Source of the DNA: Drosophila pseudoobscura
Taxonomy: Eukaryota > Arthropoda > Insecta > Diptera > Drosophilidae
Length of the DNA stretch: 64,000 nt
Direction: 5' to 3'
Assembly (NCBI RefSeq): GCF_009870125.1
Contig: NC_046683.1
Span: 54,327,869-54,391,868 of the forward strand
Shown piece by piece: positions 8,967 through 20,083 of the stretch. Below the pieces are notes generated by a model, which saw only the letters and a list, made by a program, of their open reading frames with translations, was not told the origin of the DNA and searched no databases. Position numbers and translations under genes: made by a program. Numbering within the stretch: the stretch's first letter is position 1; each line of letters begins with the position of its first letter.

Positions 8967-11411
8967 GGGGCTTCCTTGCAGCATCGTCATAGCTGGGCGG
9001 CAAGTTCTACGAAGGGATCAGACAGTATATAGTAATGATCAAGGGAATTGATCAATTATCAGCCTTACATTATATGAAGGAGGCATTTCGCTGGCACCGG
9101 ATGGACCGGCACCGCCTTGATTATAGGGTGTATTGTAAGCACTTGCAGCAGCTTCCGCTTCTTTGGAATCTGTATGGATTACAAGAGAAATATTTTTGTA
9201 ATTTATTTCATTGGCTTTTCCCCAGCCTACAAGTGCATTTTCCAACGGAACACACACACACACACACAAACGGTTCCATCTCTTACAGTTTTATTTTTGT
9301 GTATTTATCGGATTAAACCGGGGACGAGTACAATGCACAATGGCCTTTCGATTGGATAAAAATAATGATGAGTGCTGCCAAATCTTGCTACTGAGGTTCG
9401 CATTTGTGGGAGGTAAAAAAAAGAACAAAAACAAGAGTTAAAGTAGACGAAAACCATTAAACGGGCACTCAAACAAAGGCATCGACTATTCTAATTTGAG
9501 ACTCGGCTTTTGTTAGTTTTTTGAGCGGGGGTTGGGGGAGTGGGAGAACACATCGAAAAATAAATCTTACTTGTTGGGGGGTTTGGCTTTTGTTTGTTTG
9601 TTTGTTTGTTGGTAGGTGGGTGGTAGGTTGATTTTGATTACACTGTAAAATAGGTCAAAAAAGATATGTGATTCGTTTTAGGGTTTCGTTGCCCAATCGA
9701 TGCGACTTGCTTTACTTTAGCTTCACTGTTAGCTTTTTGTTGTTTGTTAGATCTCGTCATGATGGTGGTTTAGGGGATCGGGGAATACAAAAGAATAATT
9801 TATGAAGGGGGGAGAATGTACAAATTTTCAAAATCCATTAGTTCTTGAATTCTTTTCGTTGGTTCCTTAATTTTGATAACAAATAAAATGAGTGGGGGGC
9901 TCTTGATTTCTTGATTTTCTTGGAACTTGCTTGCCTTTTAGCATTTTTTACTTTCCGCTAAAAAGTTGAAGGCCAAATCATGGTTATGCGTAAATAAGTA
10001 ATGAACATGTGTGTGGGGATATCTGAAGGATTGCATTACTCACTTCCTGGCGGCAGACTGAAGCCCATAAAACTGGCACCCGCAGCGCCGGCAGCGGCTC
10101 CTGCTTGCTGCGGTGGCTGCTGCTGGGCAGGAGGAGGTCCTCCTGGTCCTCCTGGATAGCCGTTCGCTTGTTGTTGGGGCTGCATGAAGCCACCAGGCAC
10201 GTTGTTATAGCCACTGTAGCCGCCATATGGGGTCGGACCATTGTAGGTCTGAGCCGGAACCGCATAGGGAGGTCCGGGCGGACAGTTTGGTGCACAGGCG
10301 GCATAGGGCGGTGGCTGGACATAGCCGCCAGCCCATCCCTGCCCCTGGCCCTGCCCCTGCCACTGCGGCTGCTGCGGCTGCTGCTGCGGAGGCGCTGAAA
10401 AACCATACCAATTCGGTTCATTCGATGGGCCCTGAGGCTGTGGTGGTGCTGGCTGATTGCTCGGCGGTGCTATAGATAGAGATAGAAATGCAGAGTGCAC
10501 CGAGGTGGGGGCGTGGTTAGACAAGGCGTGAGCGGTGCAAGAATTTCAAGTGCAACGTTTCCAATTTTCAGGGGAAGCATCGCAGCAGCTGTGCCAAAAC
10601 AAAAGCCGAGTGGTGGGTGGGAGTCTATGGCTGCCTGGGTACTTACTGATGCCCGGATACGGCGGCGGATTGTCGCTCATGAACACCGTATTCGGTGCTG
10701 GGCCACTGAAGGCATCGTGCTGCGGCAACCAACCATAGTAGCCCGGTGGCGGCTGGTAGGCCGGTGGCGGAGCCTCGTTCCAGTTTCCAGCCGGCTGGTA
10801 CGGCGGCGGATCGTCGCCGGCAATGCCCCCGCGATGGTAGTTGTTCATTGCGGTCTTGGCCGACCGCAGCAGGGCCTGTCCATACTCAATGGCGCCGCCG
10901 GCCTTGAAGTGCAGCTTGAACTTGACCTCGCCCACATAGTTGCCGTTGGGCTGGGCGCGCACCTTGCCCTTGATGTAGTTGGCCCCAAAGACGGGCTGCT
11001 CAATCTCCACATCGGACAGAGCCACGAACGGGGCACTGAAGGACTGCATGGTGTCCGCCGATTTCTTGCTGTTGAAGATCATGCGATGCGATGTCAAATA
11101 GATGCGTCCCGCCTTCGAGCCCTTGAACACGGGATTGTCCTGGCCCGAGAATTCCATGGAAACGCTGTCGCTATGGAGCAGTATGCTGATGGGGGGTACA
11201 ATTGCACTGGTATTAGCATTCAACGGATTCAACAGGCAAATCGATGGCGGCCCAGTTGGAGACTCTATTCGCTGCATCACACGTCATGTTTACATTTCTT
11301 CTGACGTCAGCGAGTCCCAACATTTCGCCATTATTGCGGTTTCTTTTGCACTTACTACTCGCCAGCGTGTATGAGCACGCCGTTGTTGGCGTGGGCGGTG
11401 TTCACCGACAT
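8962..11411 (-). CDS. Wbp2: WW-domain-binding protein 2 homologue (GRAM domain, PPxY motifs)
   Basis: Five coding exons: 11411-11356, 11185-10647, 10469-10044, 9169-9069 and 9006-8962, giving 388 aa in frame. Residues 19 to about 130 form the GRAM/PH-like domain of WBP2/WBP2NL; the stretch EQPVFGANYIKGKVRA is nearly diagnostic. The rest is a Pro/Gly/Gln-rich tail with PPxY motifs for WW domains at about 145-148, 159-162 and 192-195, others in exon 3 (QPPPYA, GPPYAV), and two PPSY motifs straddling the last splice. In animals WBP2 is a coactivator that links Yorkie/YAP and WWOX-type WW proteins to transcription. The exon 4 acceptor is ambiguous: AG at 9171-9170 was chosen, and a second in-phase AG lies 9 bases into the exon. 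The stop codon lies inside the poly(A) signal. Confidence 0.88.
9249..9270. repeat. (CA)n microsatellite in Wbp2 intron 3
   Basis: About ten CA dinucleotides in the 874-base intron between exons 3 and 4. Confidence 0.9.
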
Positions 11412-11531
11412 CCTGGAGAGCCTTCTAAATTAGTTCCACTAGAAATTTGAGCGATTTTCTCGCAACTACGTTCCGCTGCTGTGCTTTGTTTTTAATTTTC
11501 GTTTTTCGATCGACAGCTGATGAATCATAGA

Positions 11532-11613
11532 CAGTGTGTCACTGCGGATTTGTTGATAAAATATACGGTCTGACTCTCAGAAATATACTAAAATATACCG
11601 TAAATATACCGAT
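11532..11613 (-). promoter_or_regulatory. Wbp2 promoter module (GGTATATTT / GAGGGTCAGAC type), copy A
   Basis: Read on the minus strand this segment has repeated GGTATATTT and TATATTT units, then GAGAGTCAGACCG, GTATATTTTATC, a degenerate DRE (TATCAACA) and a Motif 1-like GTGACACACTG. The Wbp2 ATG follows about 120 bases downstream. The same order of elements occurs upstream of Atg1 (57415-57515) and, without the DRE part, upstream of the TFIIIC-like gene (49002-49062), always pointing at the gene. Confidence 0.65.
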
Positions 11614-11639
11614 GAAAAAACAAACTTAGCCCTCTAGGT

Positions 11640-12122
11640 TCGCCTCTATTTAAACAGGTGAGCGACTTGAGTTAAACAGTGATCGTAGTGCTACCAGATC
11701 GTTGCATTTTGTTCAATCAGCTGTTGGTTTTGCTCAGGGGTGGCAATGCTGGACATCGGATTTAATTTTAACACATAAAAAGGCATTTTTTCGCTCTTAA
11801 TATGTGTAAGTATTGAGTTACGTAGCGGAAAATAATTTTAAACTGCTCAACAAAGTGCTAAAGAGTGAAATACTGTATGGGCGAGGGCTTGAATCTGTCG
11901 AGAGGGTTTTTATTTCACTCTTGGCTGCCCAGTGCTTACGCCATTTTGGAGCCCTATCACCCACCCCGCCCCCAAGAAATAATCGAATTGTAACCAGATT
12001 CCATACCCCACTCCCTGGCCTACTTTCCAAGGTTGTCCTTCAGCTGATTGTTATTACCGGCTTTCTGACTCTTTTTTTTCTGCTGGTATTGATTTAATTC
12101 ATTTTCCTTCTCTTTTCTGCAG
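11640..12122 (+). promoter_or_regulatory. ENOX-like gene 5' exon and 5'UTR intron
   Basis: The first, untranslated exon probably starts between about 11640 and 11700, since Wbp2 diverges just upstream. It ends at a consensus donor, GTAAGT at 11806. The intron runs to an acceptor (ctgcag) at 12122, and the coding exon begins 17 bases before the ATG at 12140. The transcription start was not located; an E-box CAGCTG lies near 11718. Confidence 0.5.
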
Positions 12123-12139
12123 TACCGCTCTTTGGGACC

Positions 12140-15100
12140 ATGCCGAACGGCGTCAGTTTGCCAAATCATCCGAATTTCCTCAATCAACTGGCCGCCGCCA
12201 TTTCGACGGCAGCCACATCCTCGGCGAGCAACAGCAACAATGCAGTGGTAGGTGCGACAGTGCCTACCGCCAAGCAGACGACCAACAAAATGATGAAGCT
12301 GCTGGGCACCACTCAGGGCAGTGCCCCCATGGATCTGGAGAACGAAAACGAGTTGGATGGACACCCACAGGATGTGTCGTCGACCACAGGCCTCAAGCCA
12401 TCGGTGGATAAGCTAACGGCCTCATCGTTGTCACTGCCCGATGCCCAGCTCTATCTGAATGGGCTCATGCACACTCCGCCGGGCTACTTGTACTTTCCGG
12501 CTGCTGCACAAACGCCCACTGGCGGCGGTGGGACAGTTGGCACGCCCACTGCTGGTGCGGCAGCAGCAGCGGCAGGCTCCAGCAGCGCCAATGCTGCACA
12601 AATGCTGATGGACCCCACGGCCATGATGGCCGCTGCCATGCAGCAAATGCAGCAGATCCACTATGCCACAGTGTCGGGAATGCCCACAGACGGGGGAGCA
12701 GGACTGGATGCAGCTCTAGCAGCGGGTAAGATGCCTGTACATTCTTGAGATCCTACGAAAGTAACGAAACGTATACCCTATGATATAGATGGCTCGGCAG
12801 CGGCTGGCCTCAAGGAGGTGATCAAGACTAAGAACTGCATTTTGTTTCCACCCAATCCCAATGCGCCGCCGCCCACCATTAGGGAACGACCGCCCGGATG
12901 TCGAACTGTATTCGTTGGCGGACTGCCGGAGAACATCACCGAGGACGTGATCCGAGAGATCTTCGAGTCGTGCGGCGAAATAACAACCTTGCGCATGTCC
13001 AAGAAGAACTTCTGCCACATACGCTACCGTCACGAGACGGCCATTGATCGGGCCATCTATCTATCGGGCTACCGGCTGCGCATCTCGGCAATGAACGAGC
13101 CCCCCAACTTTGGACGCCTGCATGTGGACTATGCCCAGGCGCGGGACGATCAGTACGACTACGAGTGCAAGCAGCGGCAGCTTCAGCGCGAGCAGCGGCA
13201 TCGCGAACGCATGTCGCTGGATCGAATGCGTTCACAGTCGCCGCCGCCGATACCCCACTACACGGAGCACGAGGCCACGGCCGTTGCCGAGCAACTGCGA
13301 AGCAATGAGACCTTTGTGAAGGCCATACAGACGATCACCGCTTGGCTGGAGCGTGGCGATTGCACCAAGCGGAATGCCAATGTCTTCTACTCGATGATCC
13401 AGATCACGCACGCCCATGTGAGGCATCTGCATACCGACAAGCAGCAGCTGGAGGAGGATTTGCGCAAGGCCCGCGAGTCCTACCGCAAGCAGATGGGCAC
13501 CATGTCCACCCAATGTAAGTGCAGCAAGCCCCTCCACCACAGAAAGCTTTCTTAGCTCCTAGTCTAGTCGAAAATTTAGGTGCCGCCCCTCCTCCGCCTT
13601 ACTCCCTCGTTTGAACCTTCTATTTTTCTGTTTTCGTTGCGCCCGGGGTTAGCCTCCATAGAGTCTGTAAATCTGAACAAATCAACCACACAGTCCACAC
13701 AGCCCACACAAACACAAACACACAGAAACACTCACACACACATATGTCTACGCGTATACATACATGTACACCTCATACACTAGCAAATTTAGTCATCGAT
13801 CTACCACACAAGAAAAATCTCACTGTCTAAACGCTCAAACAAAGCTCTCAAAAGCCGAACGGAGCAGGGAGCAAACCCCAAAATCCGAGCATGGATCAGG
13901 TAAAGCCCAGCCGAAAGATAGAGACAAACATCAAGGGCCGCACAGTGAGCGAAATTGGAGGGGAATAGCGGTCCATCAAAAGGTATACTTCACTGAACGC
14001 GTTTTTTATAATTCCCCCACAGGAAAAGAACACCCCCAAAATCTCAAATACACCCATAAAAACCAGAGATCAAAAATAAGAGTGGAGTTTCAAAAAAATT
14101 TAAGTCGAAAAGTTTCAAGAGGTGTCCTGGAACAGGATTAAACTTCTATTACCATTTCCTTTGTTTCAAAAAATTGTTTTATAATACTTATTTTTATAAT
14201 ATAAATTAAAGATAAAATTTATTCTTTAATTTTGAATAGAAAAATTTAAAAAAAACATACATTTTTTTTGAGTTTTTAAAAATTCTGATTTTGATTATTA
14301 AAATCAGAAATAACCTTTGTTTTTAATAATAAACACTAAAAAAAAGACTTCAATTTTTATTATACAAATTAAAAACATAACATTTTTTTAATTTATAAAA
14401 ATTCTTATTTTTATTATTAAAATCAAATAATTTATGTTTTAAATTGGTATACTAAAAATTTAAAACAAAAATTATTTTCAATCACATATTTGCAAATTAT
14501 ATTTTTTTATTTTTATTATTCAAATCAGATAACTCTTATTTTTCATTTTTGTGATACAAATTATTTTCAATCGCATTTTTATTGTAAAATTTAAAAAGAA
14601 GAGTTTTTTCTGCTCTTAATAATATAAATCCAGGAAAAAAAACCTCTTTCCACTGGCATCAACTGTGAAACAATCGATTTCCTTGCTTTAATTGGATATT
14701 CCTATTCCAAATTTCGTACCACTGTGCGGCCAAATTTTTACTCACTCACTCACTCACTCTCTCTCTCTCTCTCTCTCTGTGTGTGCTCTTGACACCACAC
14801 AATGGCAGAAGGCAGGCCTCAAAGGTTTGTAAACCAAAGAAGAGAACAAATACAAAGATCCATTCCGATTATAAGCGGAAGGGGGCGAAAGTCCTTTGTA
14901 GTAGACTCAGACTCGGACCAGAACCAAAAAGTAAACCAATGACCAAAGATACGAGTAGGTAACAAAGCCGTTGTATTCTCTCTAGATTGTACCTTAATGT
15001 AATACATATCAACTATAAATAACCATAACTATATGCCGTATGTATTTAAAAATGCTATGCGAGGGTCTCTCAAGTAGTTTTCTACTTCTACTTATCATTT

Positions 15101-16590
15101 CTCACTCTCATTTTATTCACAACGAAAAAAGACTAGTTCGAAAAAGGTGATAAACAAAACAAAAATCAAATCAGAAAGAAAGAAAAACCTAAAAAAAAAA
15201 CAAAAAACAAAAAAAAAAAACTACCCTCTGTCCTCCCTTAATATTATTATATATTATTGCATTATTGTTCAGTCACTCAGATTGAAAAAGTGTTCAATGC
15301 CGCTAGTCACAAGAAGGTTTGGGACCATTTCACCAAAGCCCAAAGAAAAAACATCGATCAATGGAAGAAGTTAGCCACGGTACGTACTAAAATGTTCAAA
15401 TAATCAATTAAAGAACACACAGCTTCAAAGATGTTACGACAATTGTTGTCTATTAAACCCCAACAATACCCCTCACCCAACAATCTTCCATTACTGTCTA
15501 ATAATCTATCAACTATAGTATGTATTGCTCCTTATGTGTTGCCGTTGTTCTTGTTCTTGTTCTTGTTCTCGTTGTACTCGCTGTTCTTCTGGCCATATCT
15601 GTTGCCTGTAGTCATCCATACATATCGTAGTATCGTCATAGAAATCGTATCATATTCATTTGTTCAATGTTTTGTGTGCTATCAGTCCCGTCCTCGTATC
15701 AGTATCTGCATGTCGCCCATTCATATCCCATCTCCGTATCCCCTCCCGTATACCATCGCAGAGGCTTTGAGCTGCTAATTGCTGTTTATTAGTTGTTAAT
15801 TTCGCTGTTATTTGCACAACATGTTACTACTTCATTTGTTTGTCCCTCCCTCCCATATCCCCCATATCTGTTAACCAAACAAATCGAACTCTTAATTGTT
15901 TTTTTTTTTCTGCAGTTTAGTAGTAGTTTACATTTATCTTTTGTTAGACGCTTACTGTTAGTACTATCGTTAAACATTCGTACTCCGAGGAGTCCTTAAA
16001 TGGAAAGCTTTACAAACATTGAAGATCATCTCTCAATGGGGGGGAAATGTTTGAAAATATCTGAAACAATGATCGTAGGGACTACGAACTAGGACCTTAA
16101 AATGAAAATTAGTTTCTGTTTTTTATTATGAAAATTTGTATGAAAAAAATTGTAAAAGACTTTATAATATCAATTTAAAATGAAAATTAAATTCTTATAT
16201 CTTTTACAATTTTATATTTTAACTTTACAAATTTAAAAAAAAAAATTATTTTTAAACTTTAATATGAAAATTAAAATTAACAGTTGTAAAACATTTAATT
16301 GCCAATATTGTAAAATTAAAATCAGAAATAATTCTTATTTTAACTTTTTATTTTAAAAAAGAAATCAAACTATTTTCAATTTTTATTTTAAAAACTGGAA
16401 AACTATTTAAGAAAATTAAAAATAAGAGTTATCCAAGAGTTTATTTCAAAAAATATTTGGTCCTGTTCCAGGACAGCTCTTGAAAAAAATATTTTCAAAC
16501 AATTCCCCTGGCATTGTTCCCCTAATCAATCAATCAGGTTCTATCGTACATGTGTAACTTACTGCCTAGCAATCGAAATATCGTATCGTA

Positions 16591-16621
<31 letters not shown>

Positions 16622-18308
16622 CTGTCTGTAATGCTTTAGACTATCTCTTCCTTCTTAGCTTTTGGTATAACTTTCATTTTAATGGATTTTCAATGCCCTT
16701 TTCTAACTAAGCATTTGCATAAAAAGCTTTCACTACTTTTAACTAAACGTAAACCTGTAGACGAATGTCCACAAATTGGCAAATTTCGAAAAGGGGGAGA
16801 ACCCAGAGAAAAATTTGAAAATTTGTTGGCCAATTGAATTGGTTTGGTAAATCGTAAGCGGAAGAACTAAAACAAATCAGAATCATTGATGAAATCCAAA
16901 AGTTTGTGTAACAAATGCAAATTAATAATAATTAATAGAAATGAATCCAAATGAAAGAAAGATAAGAAACATTTGTTTAAAACACACATATATACGTATG
17001 TATATAAGCGTATATATATAATGGCGAGGTAAGTAAGCGGAGTCGTGAAACGAGGAAAACAGAAATTTGATACATTCCTTATACTCAAATTTTATAGCTA
17101 GGTTTATAGAGATTTTACTTTTGTAAGCAATGAATACGAATACGAATACGACAGAAGAAATGCTACTGAGTGGAGAGAAATGGTGAAAACTAATTAAATG
17201 TCTCTTGCCATATGCCATATGCAGGAACTGCACTCGGTCCGAATCAATGACGATGATGAGATGGAGATATCAGACGATGAGCGCGACTTCGAAAGGCGGG
17301 TGGGTTGCAAGCGTACCCGCTATGATAGCGACAGTCTCAAGGTAACGGAAGGACACACCTGTCCGCGAATTTCCACTGAGTGTCTTTTGTTTTAGGACGA
17401 GAACGACTCGCTGCGCTGCCAACTGGAGGCCATTCGCCATGAGATGTCGCTGGAGCGCAGCGATTATGTGCAGCGCGAGAAGCAAATCAAAGTCCTGCAG
17501 GAGACCATACGCAACATGCAGACCCAGCTGCTGCAGACCAAGCTGCGCGAGCAGAAGGACACCAAGCACATTGAGCAGCTCGAGCGCAACCTCAAGGACG
17601 CGGGCGTCAAGCAGCTGCTGCTCAAGACCAAGATCAAGCAAACGGCCGACAAGCTTAAGGACAAGGAATCGCAGAGTGCGACTGCCTCGAATGCGGACTA
17701 CAGCAGCGGGGACTCGTGCAGCCAGGAGGCAGCATCGGAGCTGAGGGTGCCACCACTGAGACAGCCATCGGAGCTGGAAATAATTGACATTGATAAGGTG
17801 GACGACGATGTGCGCATCATTGAGCACCAGAGCGGCGTAGTGGAGATCCACGAGATCGAGGACGATGAGAGGCAGGAGTCAGCAGAAGCCCACAAACCCA
17901 AAGAGTCAATTACACTTACAGAAGATCTGAGCCCCAAGGCAAGCACAGACGAAGCTCCAGCCCTGCCCAGTCAAGAGGTGAGTAGGGGGGAAAGGTATCC
18001 TTGAACAACGATCCACTAATCGGCAGACATGCACGTTTCAGCAAAACTTCAAATCCCTGGCCCTGGCAGAGGCCAAGGTTATAGCCTTGACCTCGGCCTA
18101 TCTGGTGCTGCATCCCCATGGCTTGGAGATAGCCAGCATTGCCAGCTACCTCCACGGAATGCTCGACAGGAGCTCGGGACCCAGGAGTCACGATGATCTT
18201 GCCAGCATACTCAAGAAGTACACAAATCTCTTCAAGTCTGAACAGTCGGAAACCAGGTGGAAGTTCTGTGGTTTCCACTGTGAAACTGTAGAAACCCAGG
18301 TGGAATAG
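12140..18308 (+). CDS. Ecto-NOX (ENOX)-type RRM protein
   Basis: Six coding exons: 12140-12725, 12789-13514, 15273-15379, 17225-17341, 17396-17977 and 18042-18308, giving 794 aa with all phases matching. An Ala/Thr-rich low-complexity N-terminus (about 1-195) is followed by an RRM at about 230-305 (TVFVGGLPENITE; RNP1-like KNFCHIRY), then the ENOX-specific core: LHVDYAQARDDQYDYECKQR, an HY-EHEA block, WDHFTKAQRKNIDQW from the 107-nt exon, and EMEISDDE. A coiled coil (ENDSLRCQLEA onward) and a C-terminal helical domain follow. Vertebrate ENOX1/2 are described as cell-surface or secreted NADH/hydroquinone oxidases with disulfide-thiol exchange activity, though the RRM suggests an RNA role. From memory the D. 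melanogaster orthologue is CG10948. Introns 2 and 3 (1.8 kb each) hold AT-rich inverted repeats around exon 3. Confidence 0.88.
14113..14640 (+). repeat. Left arm of an inverted repeat in ENOX intron 2 (AT-rich element)
   Basis: Begins with a 25-base block (14113-14137) containing TGTCCTGGAACAGGA. Its reverse complement recurs at 16462-16486 with 24 of 25 bases matching. An AT-rich body to about 14600 follows, containing TTTTTATTATTAAAATCA-type segments that partly match the complement of 16100-16450. It may be a MITE-like insertion, but the outer border could not be fixed. Confidence 0.55.
14740..14785. repeat. (ACTC)n/(TC)n microsatellite
   Basis: CACT tetramers running into a pure TC run and a short GT run, in ENOX intron 2. 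Confidence 0.9.
16087..16486 (-). repeat. Right arm of the inverted repeat in ENOX intron 3 (AT-rich element)
   Basis: An AT-rich segment with short terminal inverted repeats, GAACTAGGACC at 16087-16097 and GGTCCTGTTC at 16460-16469. It ends in the reverse complement of the 14113-14137 block. Together with the left arm it brackets the 107-nt exon at 15273-15379. Confidence 0.55.
16588..16628. repeat. (TC)n/(TATC)n microsatellite
   Basis: A TC run followed by CTAT tetramers in ENOX intron 3. Confidence 0.9.
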
Positions 18309-18580
18309 ACTGCGGAAGAAGCGCTCTAATGCAGAACATGAACAATTGAATGCTTTAATTATGCTACAAAATATGATAATGATAATGCTTAGGGTTAAGG
18401 AGCAAAAGTCAAGACAAGTTAACCAAAGAGAAGGATGGAGACGGAGACGAAGACGAAGACGGAGAGACTATGCGATACAATCACAACTCAATGAGAGACC
18501 AGTACTCGTAGTTAAGGATTTATCTAAAGGAAGACAAGACACCACAAACTAACTACCGTTTCAATTATTTAACAATGCAA

Positions 18581-18586
18581 AATAAA
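18581..18586 (+). terminator. Poly(A) signal of the ENOX-like gene
   Basis: AATAAA about 275 bases after the TAG stop at 18306-18308. It is the first canonical signal downstream. Confidence 0.55.
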
Positions 18587-18599
18587 TATATACACCTAA

Positions 18600-19500
18600 G
18601 CTAATTGAATCTATCATATACAGAATATATATATATAGTATATATATAAATATTAAAATATTTTAAATAAGCTCAGAGGCATCGGAGGCAGTAGATGATT
18701 ATGTGCAAAAAGGAGAATGGAACCAAATACATTTTATGCTAAATCAAACACTTGGGCTTAAAACCTTCTTTAATAATAATCCACAGATCAAATGCAGTCA
18801 CAATACATCCCAAAACCTCGACTCAATAATTCATACCATCTCTAGGGAAATTACCCCTAAATGTTTAGGACAATTTGGAGCCCAACTGCCGGTAATATAA
18901 CTTTTATATCTGTTATAAATAGAGGGAGATACGTCCGTCTATCTGTTTCTGTGCCAGCTGGACTCTCTCGGCAAAGACTATGTATTTTGTTATTGGCTTC
19001 CAGGGACCGACTCGAAACATACCCTGCACTACAAGTACAAATAAAATACAATTTCAGAACTATACAAAAATAAATCCTGTTTAATCGGTTTACGAAAGTC
19101 TCAACCCAACCAGTTTCAACCATAATCTAATCTCAATAATTCATCCCATCCAATGTTGTTCCTGTGCAGAAATCGTGCAATCCAGTGATGAAATCCAACC
19201 TTAAATCCTTGTGTCCTGTAGCTCACGTTTCTTGCGTAAGCCCGAGCGTCCTCTGCCAAGGACGACAGAGCAAAAATGTGAGTCAGCAGCATCCCTCCAC
19301 CGTTCTTGTGCACCGGCGGTATGTATGCTTTTGCTGTGACGTGATGAAATTCCATAGCAAGGAGTCCAGCCCCGGCCCCCAACCCCCTCGGCTGTGACGT
19401 CAAACCTGCGCTTGGAGTGCAGAGGCAGCGCAGTCGCTTAAGGCGGGCGCTCAAAGATTAAGCATAAACCGTGCAAAACAGTAAACACTAAAAACAAAAA
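18600..19500. other. Intergenic region between the ENOX-like gene and the sugar transporter
   Basis: AT-rich 3' flank to about 19150, then GC-richer sequence with the first of a series of CRE palindromes (TGACGTCA at 19395-19402). I see no exon. The right part is probably promoter of the following gene. Confidence 0.45.
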
Positions 19501-20083
19501 CAATAACAACCAGAGCTCCGAAGCTTCGTACATTTCCCGCGCTGGCACCAGAGAATCGCTGCTTTGCTGCCTGTGGCTCTGCCGCTGCCAACGTCGCCGT
19601 CGACGTCGTCGTCGTTGGCGTTAAATTCTGTCGAGCTACTTACTCGGAGGCCTGTCCATATCAACGATATCAGTCGTTTTAGCGAATTCGTCGGGCGCGC
19701 TTCTCCCCAAAAAAGCCAAAGTGCAGGAAGAGAGAAGATTTTTTGCTCATACAAATAACTGTGTCCCGTGTCCCGTACTCTTCGTGTGTGTCTCTGTGTC
19801 GGCGTCTGTGGACCGCAGAAGGAACTGTTATTTTTTGTTTGTTACATATATGGTTCGGCCTTCTCTCTTCTCTGCTGCTGCTACTGCTGCATATTTTAAT
19901 ATATAATTACGTGCACTTTCTTTTGTGCAAAAGACAAAAAAACAAGCGAGCGAGCGAGCGAAAGCGGCAGACTTCCTCTCCAGCTCCAGCCAAAGGACGA
20001 ATCAAGTTCAAAGAGTGGGAAGCTGCAAAGACAAAGGCAAAGGCAGCAAAAGCACAAGAACAAAATCACAGTCGCTTGCGGGT
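19480..20083 (+). other. Probable distal untranslated first exon of the sugar transporter
   Basis: A GC-richer, UTR-like stretch with many short purine-rich tracts ends at a good donor (GCGG|GTAAGTTTTTT near 20083). No coding frame is recognisable. Spliced to the acceptor at 34625 it would produce an isoform starting at the internal ATG 34650, without the 68-residue N-terminal extension. Confidence 0.4.

Noticed and set aside
10495-11304. 269-codon plus-strand frame opposite Wbp2
   Set aside because: Antisense to the GRAM-domain exon, crosses its introns and exons indifferently, and has no family signature.
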